62,589 nt of DNA from Nocardia sp. CC227C (GCF_030767025.1 NZ_JASITE010000027.1:1-62589); one strand, 5' to 3'; shown: positions 25,181 to 34,169, counted from the first letter of the stretch. Made by a program: numbers and translations. Notes: generated by a model from the sequence alone, not told the origin.

Positions 25181-26002
25181 TCAGGACGCGTTCGCTCCGA
25201 ACACGACCACGCCTTCGGGCTTGACGACCTTGCCGCCGTAGACGTGCAGGCCGCGCACGCGGTCAGCGAACTTGTTCTCCGCCCGCATGGCCTCGATCTC
25301 GTCGATCTGCGACACATAGGCGCCGGCGCGCGGTGCCCACGCGACGAACTGAGGGTCGTCGGACGCGGGCAGGTTGTTGGTGGTGATGATGCGGAACCCG
25401 AGCAGGGAACCGACAGTGGCCTGCCGCAGACCGGCGTTATCACCGGAGGTATCGAAGCTGGTGAGCTTCGAGTCCGCGCCCAGCAGCAGCGCCTCGAACT
25501 CGGCGTTGCAGGCCAGCACACGACCCGCCGACGGGGCGTTGTTCTTGTTCAGCGCCTTACGGGCATCGCGGATCAGGTTGAACGCCGCGTCACCGGTGGT
25601 CGGGCTCGTCCCCGACAGGTCGGTGCCGTTGTCGACCAGCAGCTGGGCGAGGAACTTGTCCGAGTCCTCCACCAGCGAATCGCCTGCGGCGGTGGTGTAC
25701 GCCTCCAGCGAACCCGCGGCCTGCACGCGGTCGATGTCATCGACGTAGAAGTCGAAGTTCTTCTCCTGGTCGATGAGCAGATCGACCTGCGTATCGGAGA
25801 TCGCGTCCGCGGACGTGGTTCGGCCGGCGGCCTTGTAGTCCTTCACCGCCGGCGCGACCACACCAGTGATGTGGACGGTGTTGCCGCGCGAGGCGAGGCC
25901 CTCGTATTCGCGGTTGACCAGCTGCGGGAACACCGCCATCTGGATCCATCGATCCAGGAGCTGGGCTGACCACAGCTCCGGGATGAAGTTGGTGATAGCC
26001 AT
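25181..26002 (-). CDS. Major capsid protein
   Basis: 273 aa. Begins AITNFIPELWSAQLLDRW, contains VHITGVVAPAVKDYKAAG, a DFYVDDIDRVQAAGS spine-helix region and the end YGGKVVKPEGVVVFGA: the pattern of HK97-fold capsids of the P22/N4-gp5-like type common in actinophages. AGGAGTGACAG precedes ATG 26002. Directly downstream of the scaffold gene. Confidence 0.9.
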   Translation of the reverse strand: MAITNFIPELWSAQLLDRWIQMAVFPQLVNREYEGLASRGNTVHITGVVAPAVKDYKAAGRTTSADAISDTQVDLLIDQEKNFDFYVDDIDRVQAAGSLEAYTTAAGDSLVEDSDKFLAQLLVDNGTDLSGTSPTTGDAAFNLIRDARKALNKNNAPSAGRVLACNAEFEALLLGADSKLTSFDTSGDNAGLRQATVGSLLGFRIITTNNLPASDDPQFVAWAPRAGAYVSQIDEIEAMRAENKFADRVRGLHVYGGKVVKPEGVVVFGANAS

Positions 26003-26011
26003 CTGTCACTC

Positions 26012-26578
26012 CTAGGTGGATTTGCCCATCAGCTCGTCGAGGCGGCCCTCTTTTTGGGCGGCCAGAATCTGCTGGGGGGTCATGGATTTCAGTTCGTCAC
26101 GAGACGTGATCTGCTTCGCCCTCGTGGTGTCGCCGTTGGAGGTGACGATCTTGGCCGGGGCGGCCGGAGACGGTTTCGCGTTGCCCTTGAATGCCAGGGC
26201 GACCTCGGCGGCGGCCCGCATCTCTTCCTCGGTGCCACCGTGGATGAGTTCGGCGGGGACACCGGTCTCCCGGGCGACGTCGCTACGCAGCTTCCCGATG
26301 CGCGCTTCCTCAGCGGCCCTTTCGGCCTTCTCCGCGCGATCGAGCAGCTTCTGCAGCTCGGTCTTGTTGGCTTCTTCGAGTTCGTCGAACCGCTTGGCCT
26401 TGTCGGCGTTCTCCTTGGCGCGCTGCTCGTTCTTCTTGCTCAGCGCTTTCCACTTGGCGACCTCTGCCGCGAGATCCGGCTCCGTTTCGGTGGCCGTCTC
26501 GACTGGTTCCTGTGGCGTGTCGGCGACCGGGGTTTCCGGTTCGTCGGCGGCAGGCTGGTCGATCGGTGTCTCGGACAT
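26012..26578 (-). CDS. Scaffolding protein
   Basis: 188 aa. Acidic disordered start, then a highly charged coiled coil (WKALSKKNEQRAKENADKAKRF, LQKLLDRAEKAERAAEEA) and a C-terminal helix ending LDELMGKST. Classic capsid scaffold composition just before the capsid gene. AGGAGATGC ribosome site. Confidence 0.85.
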   Translation of the reverse strand: MSETPIDQPAADEPETPVADTPQEPVETATETEPDLAAEVAKWKALSKKNEQRAKENADKAKRFDELEEANKTELQKLLDRAEKAERAAEEARIGKLRSDVARETGVPAELIHGGTEEEMRAAAEVALAFKGNAKPSPAAPAKIVTSNGDTTRAKQITSRDELKSMTPQQILAAQKEGRLDELMGKST

Positions 26579-26622
26579 GCATCTCCTACGTTTCGTATGA
26601 GGGGTGCGCGTTGCGCGCGAAA

Positions 26623-26641
26623 CCCCGCCGCTGGAGCGGGG
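26623..26641 (-). terminator. Hairpins between MuF-like and scaffold genes
   Basis: On the - strand CCCCGC, a 7-base loop and GCGGGG are followed by TTTCG; a second small stem (GCGCG/CGCGC) comes right after. Located between the MuF stop (26645) and the scaffold start, it may be a partial terminator or mRNA processing element separating head-gene transcripts. Confidence 0.5.
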
Positions 26642-26644
26642 AAG

Positions 26645-27433
26645 TCAGATGTCGGCGGGGCCAGTGAACTTCTGATGCCGCCAGCCCAGGACCGGCCCGA
26701 TTTCGCCGTGTTCGTGTTCGACGATCAAGTCCTGGTATCCCTCGGCGGCCGCGTTCTCGATGTCCGCGAATGCCTGCACCTGTTCGTGGGTGGCGTCGAG
26801 CAACTTCCGGTCCAGTGCCAGCGGCGGGTCGGACTCGCGGATCGGCGCGACGTCGCAGTCACAGCCCGGATGGATCGGCAACAGTGAGCTTTTCGTGTAC
26901 CGGCGGGTGGAGGTGATGATGCACTTCGCGCAGTTCTCCGACCCCTTCAACACCCGCCGGAAGTACTTCGCCCGCGACCGCGCCAAGCTCGAGCGAGACT
27001 GGCGGACCTTAGCCATCTGCAGGTCGGTGGACACCAGCGACATCAGCCGCGTCCGCCCGGCCGCTATCGCCGCGGTGACCGTCTTGCCTTCCGCCAGTGC
27101 GCTGTACACCTCGATCGCCGGGCGCCGATACACCTGCCCGGCGGGCACTCCGCGCGCCTGCAAGATCTCGTCTCGATCCACCGGAGCGGGTTCGGCCTCG
27201 ATACCCTCGGCGGTGAGCAGCGATACCAGGTAGTTGCTGGTGAGGTTCGCGATCTGCAGTTGCGCTGCCTGTACTCGCGGCACCAGCAACGCGATCAGGC
27301 GATCGATGTCGCTGTCGCGATAGGAGCCGAGGGTGTCCCACGACTGTCGAGACAAGTGCAGGATGCGCGACCGCAGCAACGACACGGTGGACTGGTAGGC
27401 CGCCACCGCCCGGTCCGGGGTCGGCGCCGTCAC
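26645..27433 (-). CDS. MuF-like minor capsid protein
   Basis: 262 aa, GTG 27433 overlapping the portal stop. Helical first half; then the metal-binding block typical of MuF/SPP1 gp7 proteins: SENCAKCIITS followed by HPGCDCDVAPI. C-terminal region (EHEHGEIGPVLGWRHQKF) is basic. In related phages this protein joins the procapsid with the portal and enters with DNA. Confidence 0.8.
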   Translation of the reverse strand: MTAPTPDRAVAAYQSTVSLLRSRILHLSRQSWDTLGSYRDSDIDRLIALLVPRVQAAQLQIANLTSNYLVSLLTAEGIEAEPAPVDRDEILQARGVPAGQVYRRPAIEVYSALAEGKTVTAAIAAGRTRLMSLVSTDLQMAKVRQSRSSLARSRAKYFRRVLKGSENCAKCIITSTRRYTKSSLLPIHPGCDCDVAPIRESDPPLALDRKLLDATHEQVQAFADIENAAAEGYQDLIVEHEHGEIGPVLGWRHQKFTGPADI

Positions 27434-28971
27434 TTCTCTTCCAGCTCACGTGCCTGAGACTCCGGCGGGCGCAACGCCACCGGGATAGCGCCGGTGAACA
27501 CCAGCCCGTCCAGGCCCAGCTGCTCGGCCGCCGCGATCGGATCCACGCCGGCGCGTACCGCGACTCCCAGCGCGTCGAACCGGGCCTTCATATCCTTCGA
27601 GTCCTCGCCCGGCCCGGCACCGTCCGGTGCCGGGCCGAGCAGCGCCGCGGTGGCGAGCTGCTCCTCCGCCCGATCGAGAGCGTCCTGCGCGATCTGCTCC
27701 GGGCTGTAGCCGAGGATGTTGCGGGCGATCGACTTCCACGATTCTCCAGCGGATTTCGCTTTCGTCGCGGCGTCGTACTTCTCCGACATCGACACCGCGT
27801 GCGGGGGCTCGAACAGCACCTCGAGGGTGTCGTCCACGCTGACCTCTTCGATCTCCAGGCCCTTGAGCAGCACCGCGGCGGCGGCGATCTTCGCGACTTC
27901 CAGACGGTCCTTGGTCTTGAAGACCAGCCCCTCCTTGGCGAACTCCGCACCGGCAGCAGCCTGGTTGGCGCTGTCGGGAATCAGCACCGACACCGGGGTG
28001 CGGGTGACCGCGGCGAGCTGCCGGATATCGCTCATCGAGCCTTCCAGCATGGGCCGGATGTCGGTCTGCTGCGACTCCCAGATATCGATACCGGGAGGTA
28101 GATCCCACAGGGCACCGGGCGCGGGTTCGAACACCTTCGCCCAGTCGATGTCATTGCCTTGCTCGTCCTTGTCCGGCAGCCCCGGAGAGCCTTCCTTGGC
28201 CCTCAAGGCGCGCTGGCGGTACGCCTGCATCGCCGCAGTGGTCAACCGCTGGAGAATTCCGCGGTTGATGCGGTTGATCAGGTCCAGGTGGGTTTCGAAC
28301 TCGCCCACCTTGTCGGGGTTCTCCATCACCACCACCGGCGGCGGTGCGTTGGTGACGGTCATCTCCTGTTCGGGCGTCCACGTGTCCGACGCTGCCCGGT
28401 AGTGCATCTTCGAGCTGTTGGGGGTGACGTACACCGGGCGGGAGAACAGCTGCCACCCGCCGTCGACCCAGACGACGGCGTAGTCCTTCTCGTCGTCATC
28501 GTCACGCCACCAGCGCAGCGCGGCGCGAACCCGCCACGGCTGCAAGGGATTCGTCGCGGCGTACATGGTTTCCGGCGAGTCTGCGGTGATGACCGCTTGC
28601 CCGTCGCGCTCCCAGGCGGTGAGGTAGCCGATGCGGAAGTCGAGCATGTGCCGGACAGCGTCCTTGAACACCAGATCCATGCGGTTGTCCCGCCAGATCC
28701 GCTGTGCCTGCTTCGCCACCGGATGGTCGAGGTCGCCGTTCACCTGGATGCCGTTGGGCACAATCCGATCCGCCACCGACTCCCGGATCAGGAAGCCCCA
28801 GTTCGTGCGGGATTCCTTCTGGAATTTCTGCCACGAGGCGCGCACGTTGGCACCCATCTCCGGCAGCGGAGCGTCGCCGTCGACATACCGGCGCAGCAGC
28901 CGCAGCCGCGGCCGGTCCGCATCGAGTCGTTTGGTGAGGATCGGGAGCCATTCCTCGGGCGTGGTCGCCAC
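27430..28971 (-). CDS. Portal protein
   Basis: 513 aa, GTG 28971 with GGGAGGG upstream. SPP1-gp6-like portal: LTKRLDADRPRLRLLRRYVDGDAPLPEM, NWGFLIRESVADRI, wing (ALRWWRDDDDEKDYAVVWVDGG), long HLDLINRINRGILQRL stem helix, and acidic tail with helix ALDRAEEQLATAALLG. Placed between large terminase and MuF gene. Confidence 0.92.
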   Translation of the reverse strand: MATTPEEWLPILTKRLDADRPRLRLLRRYVDGDAPLPEMGANVRASWQKFQKESRTNWGFLIRESVADRIVPNGIQVNGDLDHPVAKQAQRIWRDNRMDLVFKDAVRHMLDFRIGYLTAWERDGQAVITADSPETMYAATNPLQPWRVRAALRWWRDDDDEKDYAVVWVDGGWQLFSRPVYVTPNSSKMHYRAASDTWTPEQEMTVTNAPPPVVVMENPDKVGEFETHLDLINRINRGILQRLTTAAMQAYRQRALRAKEGSPGLPDKDEQGNDIDWAKVFEPAPGALWDLPPGIDIWESQQTDIRPMLEGSMSDIRQLAAVTRTPVSVLIPDSANQAAAGAEFAKEGLVFKTKDRLEVAKIAAAAVLLKGLEIEEVSVDDTLEVLFEPPHAVSMSEKYDAATKAKSAGESWKSIARNILGYSPEQIAQDALDRAEEQLATAALLGPAPDGAGPGEDSKDMKARFDALGVAVRAGVDPIAAAEQLGLDGLVFTGAIPVALRPPESQARELEEK

Positions 28972-28982
28972 ATGCCCTCCCG

Positions 28983-30620
28983 TCAATAGAGACGCCGCGG
29001 TGCGCGGACCTTCGGTCTCGGCTTGGCGCCCGCCTTGCGGGCGTCCAGGCATGCTTTCCAGGACAAGACCGCCGCCATGGCGCGGTCGATCTTCATGTCG
29101 TTGCGTCCGTCGGGCTTGCACAGCACGAACAGCGGGACGCCTTCGTCATCGAGCAGGTTCAGGTCCTTACGGCCCGCGTTCTCCAGGTGATCGACGAGGT
29201 CCGCCAACTGCGCGGGCGTGCCGCCGAAGGTGACCAGTCCCGCGTCCATGGCCTCGATGTACTCGCGGATCGCGTACGCCATGTACTTGGGTCGGTTGGT
29301 CCACCACTCTTCGACCTGGTTCGGCCAGCGCGCCGCCCACGCCCCCACGGTTTCGGTCCAGTGCGGTGGATCGCAGTAGGCCCGCCACACCTCGAACCGG
29401 CCCATGACGTCTTCGACAAGTTCGGTGACCTCATGCTCGGGCACTTCCCAGCCCGCGGCGTCCAACGGTCGCTGCCAGGATCCGACGCACTGCTGGAGCC
29501 CGGTCGCGATGTCGGTGACCACCAGCGCGGTGCAGTCCCGGAACCGGGCGCCGTCGAACCCGAGGGTCACGAACGCCCCGTCCGGAATCCGCTGGTCCTC
29601 GCTCAGGTCTGTAATCCGGTTGGCGTCGAACGCTCGGTCGCCGGACTTGCGCCACCGGTTCAGGAACACCCGCTCCCAGTAGGCGCGGTCACAGCCCTTG
29701 CGGTCCCAGTCCTTCGCGATCCGAAGGAACTGGCCCGGCCCGTACTCGCCCACCGGACCCGTAGCCTCCGCGATCGCCGCGACCCGGTTGTCCACGGTCG
29801 ACAGATCGTCGTGTTCCGGGCCCGCCCAGCGAGCGAAGAAGAACATGGTCGGGTCGTCGTCCTCGCCGCGAGCGATGGCCTCGGCTTCCTGCCGGAGATC
29901 TTCCTCGATCGAGCCTTGGCCCGGTTTCCCTGCGGTAGAGGTGTAGAGCCCCCACGGGTCTTCGAGGGCGCGCTTGCCGAGGTTCTGCACCATCGTCTCG
30001 TGCGCGGCCTTGGCGTTGGGCAGGTACAGGCGGTGCGGTTCGTCGAAGTGCTGGAACGTCGTCAGCGCACCATCGCGGGCGCCGGGCGCGTTGGACACCG
30101 GCACTGCCTGGCCGTCGGCAGCCCCGTCCGGCCCCTTGCGCAGGATCCGCTCCAGGCCCGCGTCGAACAGGTCCGCGTCCGGGGAGTGCTCGCACACGTA
30201 CTTCAAGACGCCGTACGCGAGTTCGGATACCTGCTCCTCGGTGACCGCCATCATCGGGATGTACGGGAACCGCACCGGCCGGCCCACCGGGTCGCCGTTC
30301 GCGTCGAACCCGTCACACCGGACAGGGGCGTCCGGATGGAGCTCGCAGAACGCGACCCATGCCGCGAACTCTGTCTTCGCCGTGCCCTTGCGCCACTCGA
30401 TCCCGCCCCGCTGAAACCGGCGCCGCCCCGCGAGGGGATGCCCTTGCGGGAACACCTCGTAGAGCCGGTACAGAGCTGCCCGCTTCTCCTTGTCCAGGAC
30501 CGCCGGCTGTCCCGCCAGCGAGCCGGGACCGAAGACGCACAGCTCCTCGATGAAATCGGCGAGCACCGGCCCCAGAGTGGGGAAGGTCAGGTCCAGCGGC
30601 GGAACGATCAGGACCGCCAC
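28983..30620 (-). CDS. Terminase large subunit
   Basis: 545 aa, GTG 30620. ATPase domain with P-loop-like GGIEWRKGTAKTE (residues 72-84), Walker-B region preceding FDEPHRL, and coupling motif STAGK; nuclease domain with LGFDGARFRDCTALVV and a later acidic site near LLDDEG...NDMKIDRAMA. Packages the genome using ATP and cuts it at the end. Adjacent to small terminase and HNH protein, as in cos phages. Confidence 0.92.
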   Translation of the reverse strand: MAVLIVPPLDLTFPTLGPVLADFIEELCVFGPGSLAGQPAVLDKEKRAALYRLYEVFPQGHPLAGRRRFQRGGIEWRKGTAKTEFAAWVAFCELHPDAPVRCDGFDANGDPVGRPVRFPYIPMMAVTEEQVSELAYGVLKYVCEHSPDADLFDAGLERILRKGPDGAADGQAVPVSNAPGARDGALTTFQHFDEPHRLYLPNAKAAHETMVQNLGKRALEDPWGLYTSTAGKPGQGSIEEDLRQEAEAIARGEDDDPTMFFFARWAGPEHDDLSTVDNRVAAIAEATGPVGEYGPGQFLRIAKDWDRKGCDRAYWERVFLNRWRKSGDRAFDANRITDLSEDQRIPDGAFVTLGFDGARFRDCTALVVTDIATGLQQCVGSWQRPLDAAGWEVPEHEVTELVEDVMGRFEVWRAYCDPPHWTETVGAWAARWPNQVEEWWTNRPKYMAYAIREYIEAMDAGLVTFGGTPAQLADLVDHLENAGRKDLNLLDDEGVPLFVLCKPDGRNDMKIDRAMAAVLSWKACLDARKAGAKPRPKVRAPRRLY

Positions 30621-30626
30621 GGCGGG

Positions 30627-31070
30627 CTACTGCACGAGTGCCAGGCGTGGGTCGTCGCCCGCCTTCGGCTGCGGCGACGGCCGCTTCGACGCCTGTCGCG
30701 CCTCCCCGCGTTCCTTCGCCTGCTCCGCGGTCTCGATCGTCCACTCCAGGCGCCGACGGTCGTACGGGGTCAGGCCGAACGCCTGGCGTTGCAGGCGGAT
30801 CTCCGCGGCGAGCTTCTGACTCGGCTCCTGCCAGAACTGATCCATCAGCACCGCCAGCAGATACAGGGCGTGCCGGTCGGACTCGTGGTACTCCGCAGCC
30901 ATCGGCGCAGACCACAGATCGTTCCACCAGTCCAATGTCTGCGGGTGCCACGGCTCTTCCCGCTTCGGCAGATCGGGGCGGATCACCGCCCGGCCGTCGG
31001 TCAGGACCGCGGCGGTGGAGGCGAGGTTAGTGCGCCGGCGCATGCTCGGGTGTTTCTTCTGGCGTGGCAT
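30627..31070 (-). CDS. Terminase small subunit
   Basis: 147 aa. Basic start MPRQKKHPSMRRRTN, then helices (WWNDLWSAPMAAEYHES, LYLLAVLMDQFWQEP, LAAEIRLQRQAFGLTPYDRRRLEW) as in the P27-type small terminase family, basic C-terminus. ATG 31070 was chosen because the reading frame further upstream is unlike protein. It should recognise the packaging site, probably in the neighbouring gene-free segment. Confidence 0.8.
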   Translation of the reverse strand: MPRQKKHPSMRRRTNLASTAAVLTDGRAVIRPDLPKREEPWHPQTLDWWNDLWSAPMAAEYHESDRHALYLLAVLMDQFWQEPSQKLAAEIRLQRQAFGLTPYDRRRLEWTIETAEQAKERGEARQASKRPSPQPKAGDDPRLALVQ

Positions 31071-32110
31071 AGCGGGACCCCGTTTCGGGATGGGATGGAT
31101 ATGCGCAGGCCGTTTCGGCCACGCAGGGAGGGTGCGAAGAAATCGCAGGTCACACCGAAAACGACGGTATGTTTTGGGGCTCACGTGACAGCTGTAGCCA
31201 CCAGACCGAATCCGAGCGAAACGTACCGAGCGGATTCAGCAGTGCCTACTCGTGGGCCCCGGCGAGGGAGGGGAGGGGTTCTCCCCATGTGTGTATGTAT
31301 GTGTGTGTGCGTGTACACGTATATAGGCGCGGGCGCGCGTGGCGTGCGTCACCCGCTCACAGGCTCGTTCGCGCTCGCAGGTGTTCTGCGGGCTGATGGG
31401 TGTCGTGGGTGGTGGTGGTCACGTAGGGGTGGTGGGTGCGGGGCGGGTGTCGCCGGGTGGGTGCCAGCGGTCGGGGTGGCGCTGGAGTGGTGGGCGTTGT
31501 GCCACCGGCTACGCCGGGTGGGTGTCGGGGGTTGGCGGTGCGGTGGCCCGCCCTGCCCGGGTGGCTACGGTGTCGCGGTCTGTGGGGCTGTCGGGTCGGG
31601 TGGTTGGGTCGGGACACGTGTGCGATGTCCAGCCTCCTGCGATCGGTGAGCTGTGAGGTGCACGACAGTCGTGGAGTCGACGGGTTCGCTGATGGCTGAT
31701 GCTGTGGCCTGTGGCTGTGGTGCAGCCTGGCCATGGGACTGGGTATCGGGGTGGCCGGTCGGGTGTCGGGTGCGGTGAGACCGTCGGTGGTGGTCAACCG
31801 ATGGTGGTGGCAGGGGTGCGGGCGGTGGCGGTGCGGGTGGCCGGGTGCACGGTGCGGTGACGGTGGCCGGTGGTGTGGCCTGCGTCCGTTGACCAGTCGG
31901 CGTGCACTGGGGTGTGGATCGGGTGGTGCCGGCCGGGTGGCCGCCGGGGTGGCTTGGCGCTCGGGTGGCTGCCTGTCGGCGAGGCGTGCGCCGACGGCCT
32001 CGGTCTGTCGCGGTGTGGTGTGGTGTCGCACCCCGTCCGGTCCCGGCATGCTCCCGGGTCGAAGGGGGGTGGTCTGTCGGGAGGGGGGGTCGTTTGGGTG
32101 GGGGGGTCGG
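31071..32110. other. Gene-free strand-skewed segment, probable packaging region
   Basis: No convincing gene on either strand in 1040 bases. The part from about 31390 to 32110 is extremely G/T-rich on the + strand (runs of GGTGGGTG type) and thus C/A-rich and G-poor in the late - strand transcript; it lacks stop codons in several frames, which produces long spurious frames rich in Pro/His or Gly/Val/Arg. A small hairpin GGCCG-TTT-CGGCC lies near 31108-31120. Position between HNH and small terminase fits a cos site; the C-rich RNA also resembles a Rho-loading (rut) region. Confidence 0.6.
31287..31325. repeat. Alternating purine-pyrimidine tract
   Basis: 39 bases of almost perfect alternation (ATGTGTGTATGTATGTGTGT and onward to ACGTATATA), a sequence class able to form Z-DNA under negative supercoiling. 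The GC-alternating GCGCGGGCGCGCG follows directly. Lies in the 5' leader region of the terminase genes. Confidence 0.6.
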
Positions 32111-32479
32111 TCAGAACGGGAGGGTGGGTGTGCGCTTGCCGCGTGCGCGCCCGGCTGCTGCTTCTCGCTGGATCTTGATCTTGTGGCAGGGGATGCAGAG
32201 GGCCTGTCCGTTGCCGATGGTGGGTGCACCACCTTGGGATGCGGGGATGATCTCGTCTGCTTGCAGGGTGCGACCGGTCCGGTCGTGGTGCCCGCACTGT
32301 CGGCAGGTGTAGTCGTCGCGGCGCAGGACCGCGGCGCGGAAGGCGCGATGCTCGGGTGTGCTGGTGCGGCTGGGCCCACCGCTCACCCAGTTGTGGGTGG
32401 TGTGGTCCGGGCAGTAGGCGGTGCCGGTGATGCGGTTCTCGCAGCCGGGTTTCGGGCACTTACGGGGAGCGCGGGGCAT
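32111..32479 (-). CDS. HNH endonuclease (terminase-associated)
   Basis: 122 aa. N-terminal zinc knuckle CPKPGC...YCPDH, then the HNH module YTCRQCGHHD, LQADEIIPASQGG, NGQALCIPCHKIK. The usual first His of the HNH motif (DHI) is Glu here (DEI); the structural Cys pairs and the last CH are present. In HK97-like phages the HNH protein next to terminase is needed for cos cleavage. ATG 32479 overlaps the glycosyltransferase stop. Confidence 0.85.
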   Translation of the reverse strand: MPRAPRKCPKPGCENRITGTAYCPDHTTHNWVSGGPSRTSTPEHRAFRAAVLRRDDYTCRQCGHHDRTGRTLQADEIIPASQGGAPTIGNGQALCIPCHKIKIQREAAAGRARGKRTPTLPF

Positions 32480-33102
32480 CACATGCTCACCGCCTTGCTG
32501 TTCCAGGTCTCGCGGGTGCCGGTACGCCATGCGATGCGGGGCACGGTGCGGGGCTGCTGGTCTCGGTGCCGCATGACCGTCGGCCCGTCCGCGTGCTCCA
32601 CCAGGGACGGCACCGTGTAGGCGACACGATGCCCGCGGGTCTTGCACCACGCCGATAGTCGTTCGTCGGCGGGGAGCTTGGAGTCTGGTGCCCAGTCGAG
32701 CCAGTCGGCCACCAGCTCTGTGCGGATGGCGACGGCGACGGCGTGCAGGACGTGGCTGGTGGTGATCCAGTGGGCGGTCTCACGGTCGGCGAGCTGGAGA
32801 GCGCCGTGGATGCGGTGCTGCCAGCGGGGCGGCATGCCCTTGCCGAGGTAAAACGAGACCACCGGTGTCGGGGCGGCGGCGAGTGCGATCTCGGCTTGCT
32901 CGGTGAATCCGGTGACGGGGAGGGCGTCGTCTTCGAGGACGCAACTCCAGGACGCTGGACGGTGGGCGGTGGCGTGCCAAGCTGCGAGGTGGTTCGCTTC
33001 AGGACCGCGGCCGTCATCGAGGGCCAGAACGCCACCGATAGAGCGGGCGAGGTCGGTGGCCTGGACGATACGAGCCGGGTGGCCAACGACCGCGCAGATC
33101 AC
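32479..33102 (-). CDS. Glycosyltransferase-like protein (GT25-type)
   Basis: 207 aa, GTG 33102. Motifs WSCVLEDDALPVTGF (acidic metal-binding EDD), VVSFYLGKGMPPRWQ, and ADERLSAWCKTRG resemble small phage glycosyltransferases related to GT25. Likely transfers a sugar to DNA, virion protein or host glycan; the target cannot be told. First of a modification cassette reaching 35587. Confidence 0.65.
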   Translation of the reverse strand: MICAVVGHPARIVQATDLARSIGGVLALDDGRGPEANHLAAWHATAHRPASWSCVLEDDALPVTGFTEQAEIALAAAPTPVVSFYLGKGMPPRWQHRIHGALQLADRETAHWITTSHVLHAVAVAIRTELVADWLDWAPDSKLPADERLSAWCKTRGHRVAYTVPSLVEHADGPTVMRHRDQQPRTVPRIAWRTGTRETWNSKAVSM

Positions 33103-33484
33103 GGAGATCGAAGTTCGGCGCGCGCCCGGTCGGCGGCATGCATCGATTCCTGCCGCGCACGATCTAGGGCAGCCTGAGCGTGGCGGACCTCATTGCTGAC
33201 GTCCTCTGATCGCCAAGTCTCGACACCTGACCGCTGAAGGAGTGCCCACGACCGTTTATGCGCTTGCTCAAGCTGGAGCTCCGCACGAACCTCCGCCACA
33301 GACTTCTTTCCGATCGTGTCAACGTCCTCGGCGAGGATGGTGACCGTCACTCGTGAGAAGTCCTCGTCACCGAAATCCTCGACCGATGGCCCCTGCTCCG
33401 AAAGCGCATACGGAATTCGATGCCATCGATGTACAGCTTTTTGTAGTGCAAGTCCACAACGACGGACTTCGCTAGCTCAGGCAC
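33099..33484 (-). pseudogene. Phage protein gene with apparent -1 frameshift
   Basis: Two adjacent frames read like one protein. From GTG 33484: VVVDLHYKKLYIDGIEF; then, in the -1 frame, PYALSEQGPSVEDFGDEDFS running into VTVTILAEDVDTIGKKS. The switch falls at the EcoRI-like GAATTCCG near 33412, where one extra C would restore a ~129-aa frame. The continuous protein looks like a common small actinophage protein of the terminase/HNH neighbourhood. Without a classic slippery site, a one-base deletion or sequencing error is likeliest. Otherwise an 83-aa protein may start at GTG 33350. Confidence 0.55.
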
Positions 33485-33497
33485 GAGCGCATCCCTC

Positions 33498-34169
33498 TCA
33501 TGTGAGGCTCCATTGTCGGCAGGCGGCTTTCCACTGCTGCGCGGCGGCGCGGCGCTGCACCGGGCTCAGGCGGTGGCTGAAGCTGCCCGGGTGCTGCCGG
33601 TAGATGAACCCCGGCCGGACCGTACCGCGGAACCGCGCCCCGAGATGCGCCAGGCCGACCCAGAACACGGAGTCGATCCAGTCGTTGCGGGTGTGCCACG
33701 GCCGCCGCTCCCACAGCGAGCGTCGGAACGGGCTGCACGAGTAGCAGCCGAATCCGCGGCCCAGGATCAGCTCCCGGGTGACGTGTGGGAAGCAGCGCTC
33801 CCCATCGCCCAGGACCGCGCCCAGAGCTACCACGTCCGCTTCGGCGGCCAGGGCGGCGGTGTCGGCGACGGCGTGCGGGAGGAGTACGTCGTCGGCGTCC
33901 AGGTGCATCACCCACTCCGCGGTGGAGTGGCGGACAGCGTAGTTCCGGGCCGCGCCCATACCTCGGTAGCTGTCGGTCGCCGTGAGGGTGGTGATGCCTG
34001 CGGCGGTGAGGATGTCGACGGCGTCTCGGAGGTGCTGGCGGTTCGTGATCCCCAGATCGGCGATGACGGCCTGGGCGGGCTTGACGGTCTGGTCGGCGAT
34101 GCTGGACGCCCACGCGGGCAGGTACTGGCCGTAGTCGCCCCAGCAGCTCGTGCAGACGGCCAGGTCCAT
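33498..34169 (-). CDS. Family 2 glycosyltransferase
   Basis: 223 aa. GT-A fold: N-terminal MDLAVCTSCWGDYGQYLPAW, SYRGMGAARNYAV, and MHLDADDVLLP with the D-x-D metal site at Asp91/Asp93; WHTRNDWIDSVFW and YRQHPGSFS further on. It uses a nucleotide sugar. ATG 34169 overlaps the next upstream stop. Part of the 32.5-35.6 kb modification cassette. Confidence 0.85.
   Translation of the reverse strand: MDLAVCTSCWGDYGQYLPAWASSIADQTVKPAQAVIADLGITNRQHLRDAVDILTAAGITTLTATDSYRGMGAARNYAVRHSTAEWVMHLDADDVLLPHAVADTAALAAEADVVALGAVLGDGERCFPHVTRELILGRGFGCYSCSPFRRSLWERRPWHTRNDWIDSVFWVGLAHLGARFRGTVRPGFIYRQHPGSFSHRLSPVQRRAAAQQWKAACRQWSLT

Noticed and set aside
29187..31649. 820-codon open frame on the + strand opposite the terminase genes
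   Set aside because: Runs antisense to two clear terminase genes; open only because of high GC codon bias and the skewed non-coding tract. Composition (His/Arg/Pro) is not protein-like.
31357..32379. 340-codon Pro/His/Thr-rich frame on the - strand
   Set aside because: Created by the strand-skewed segment and continues out of frame through the HNH gene; no domain, no ribosome site.
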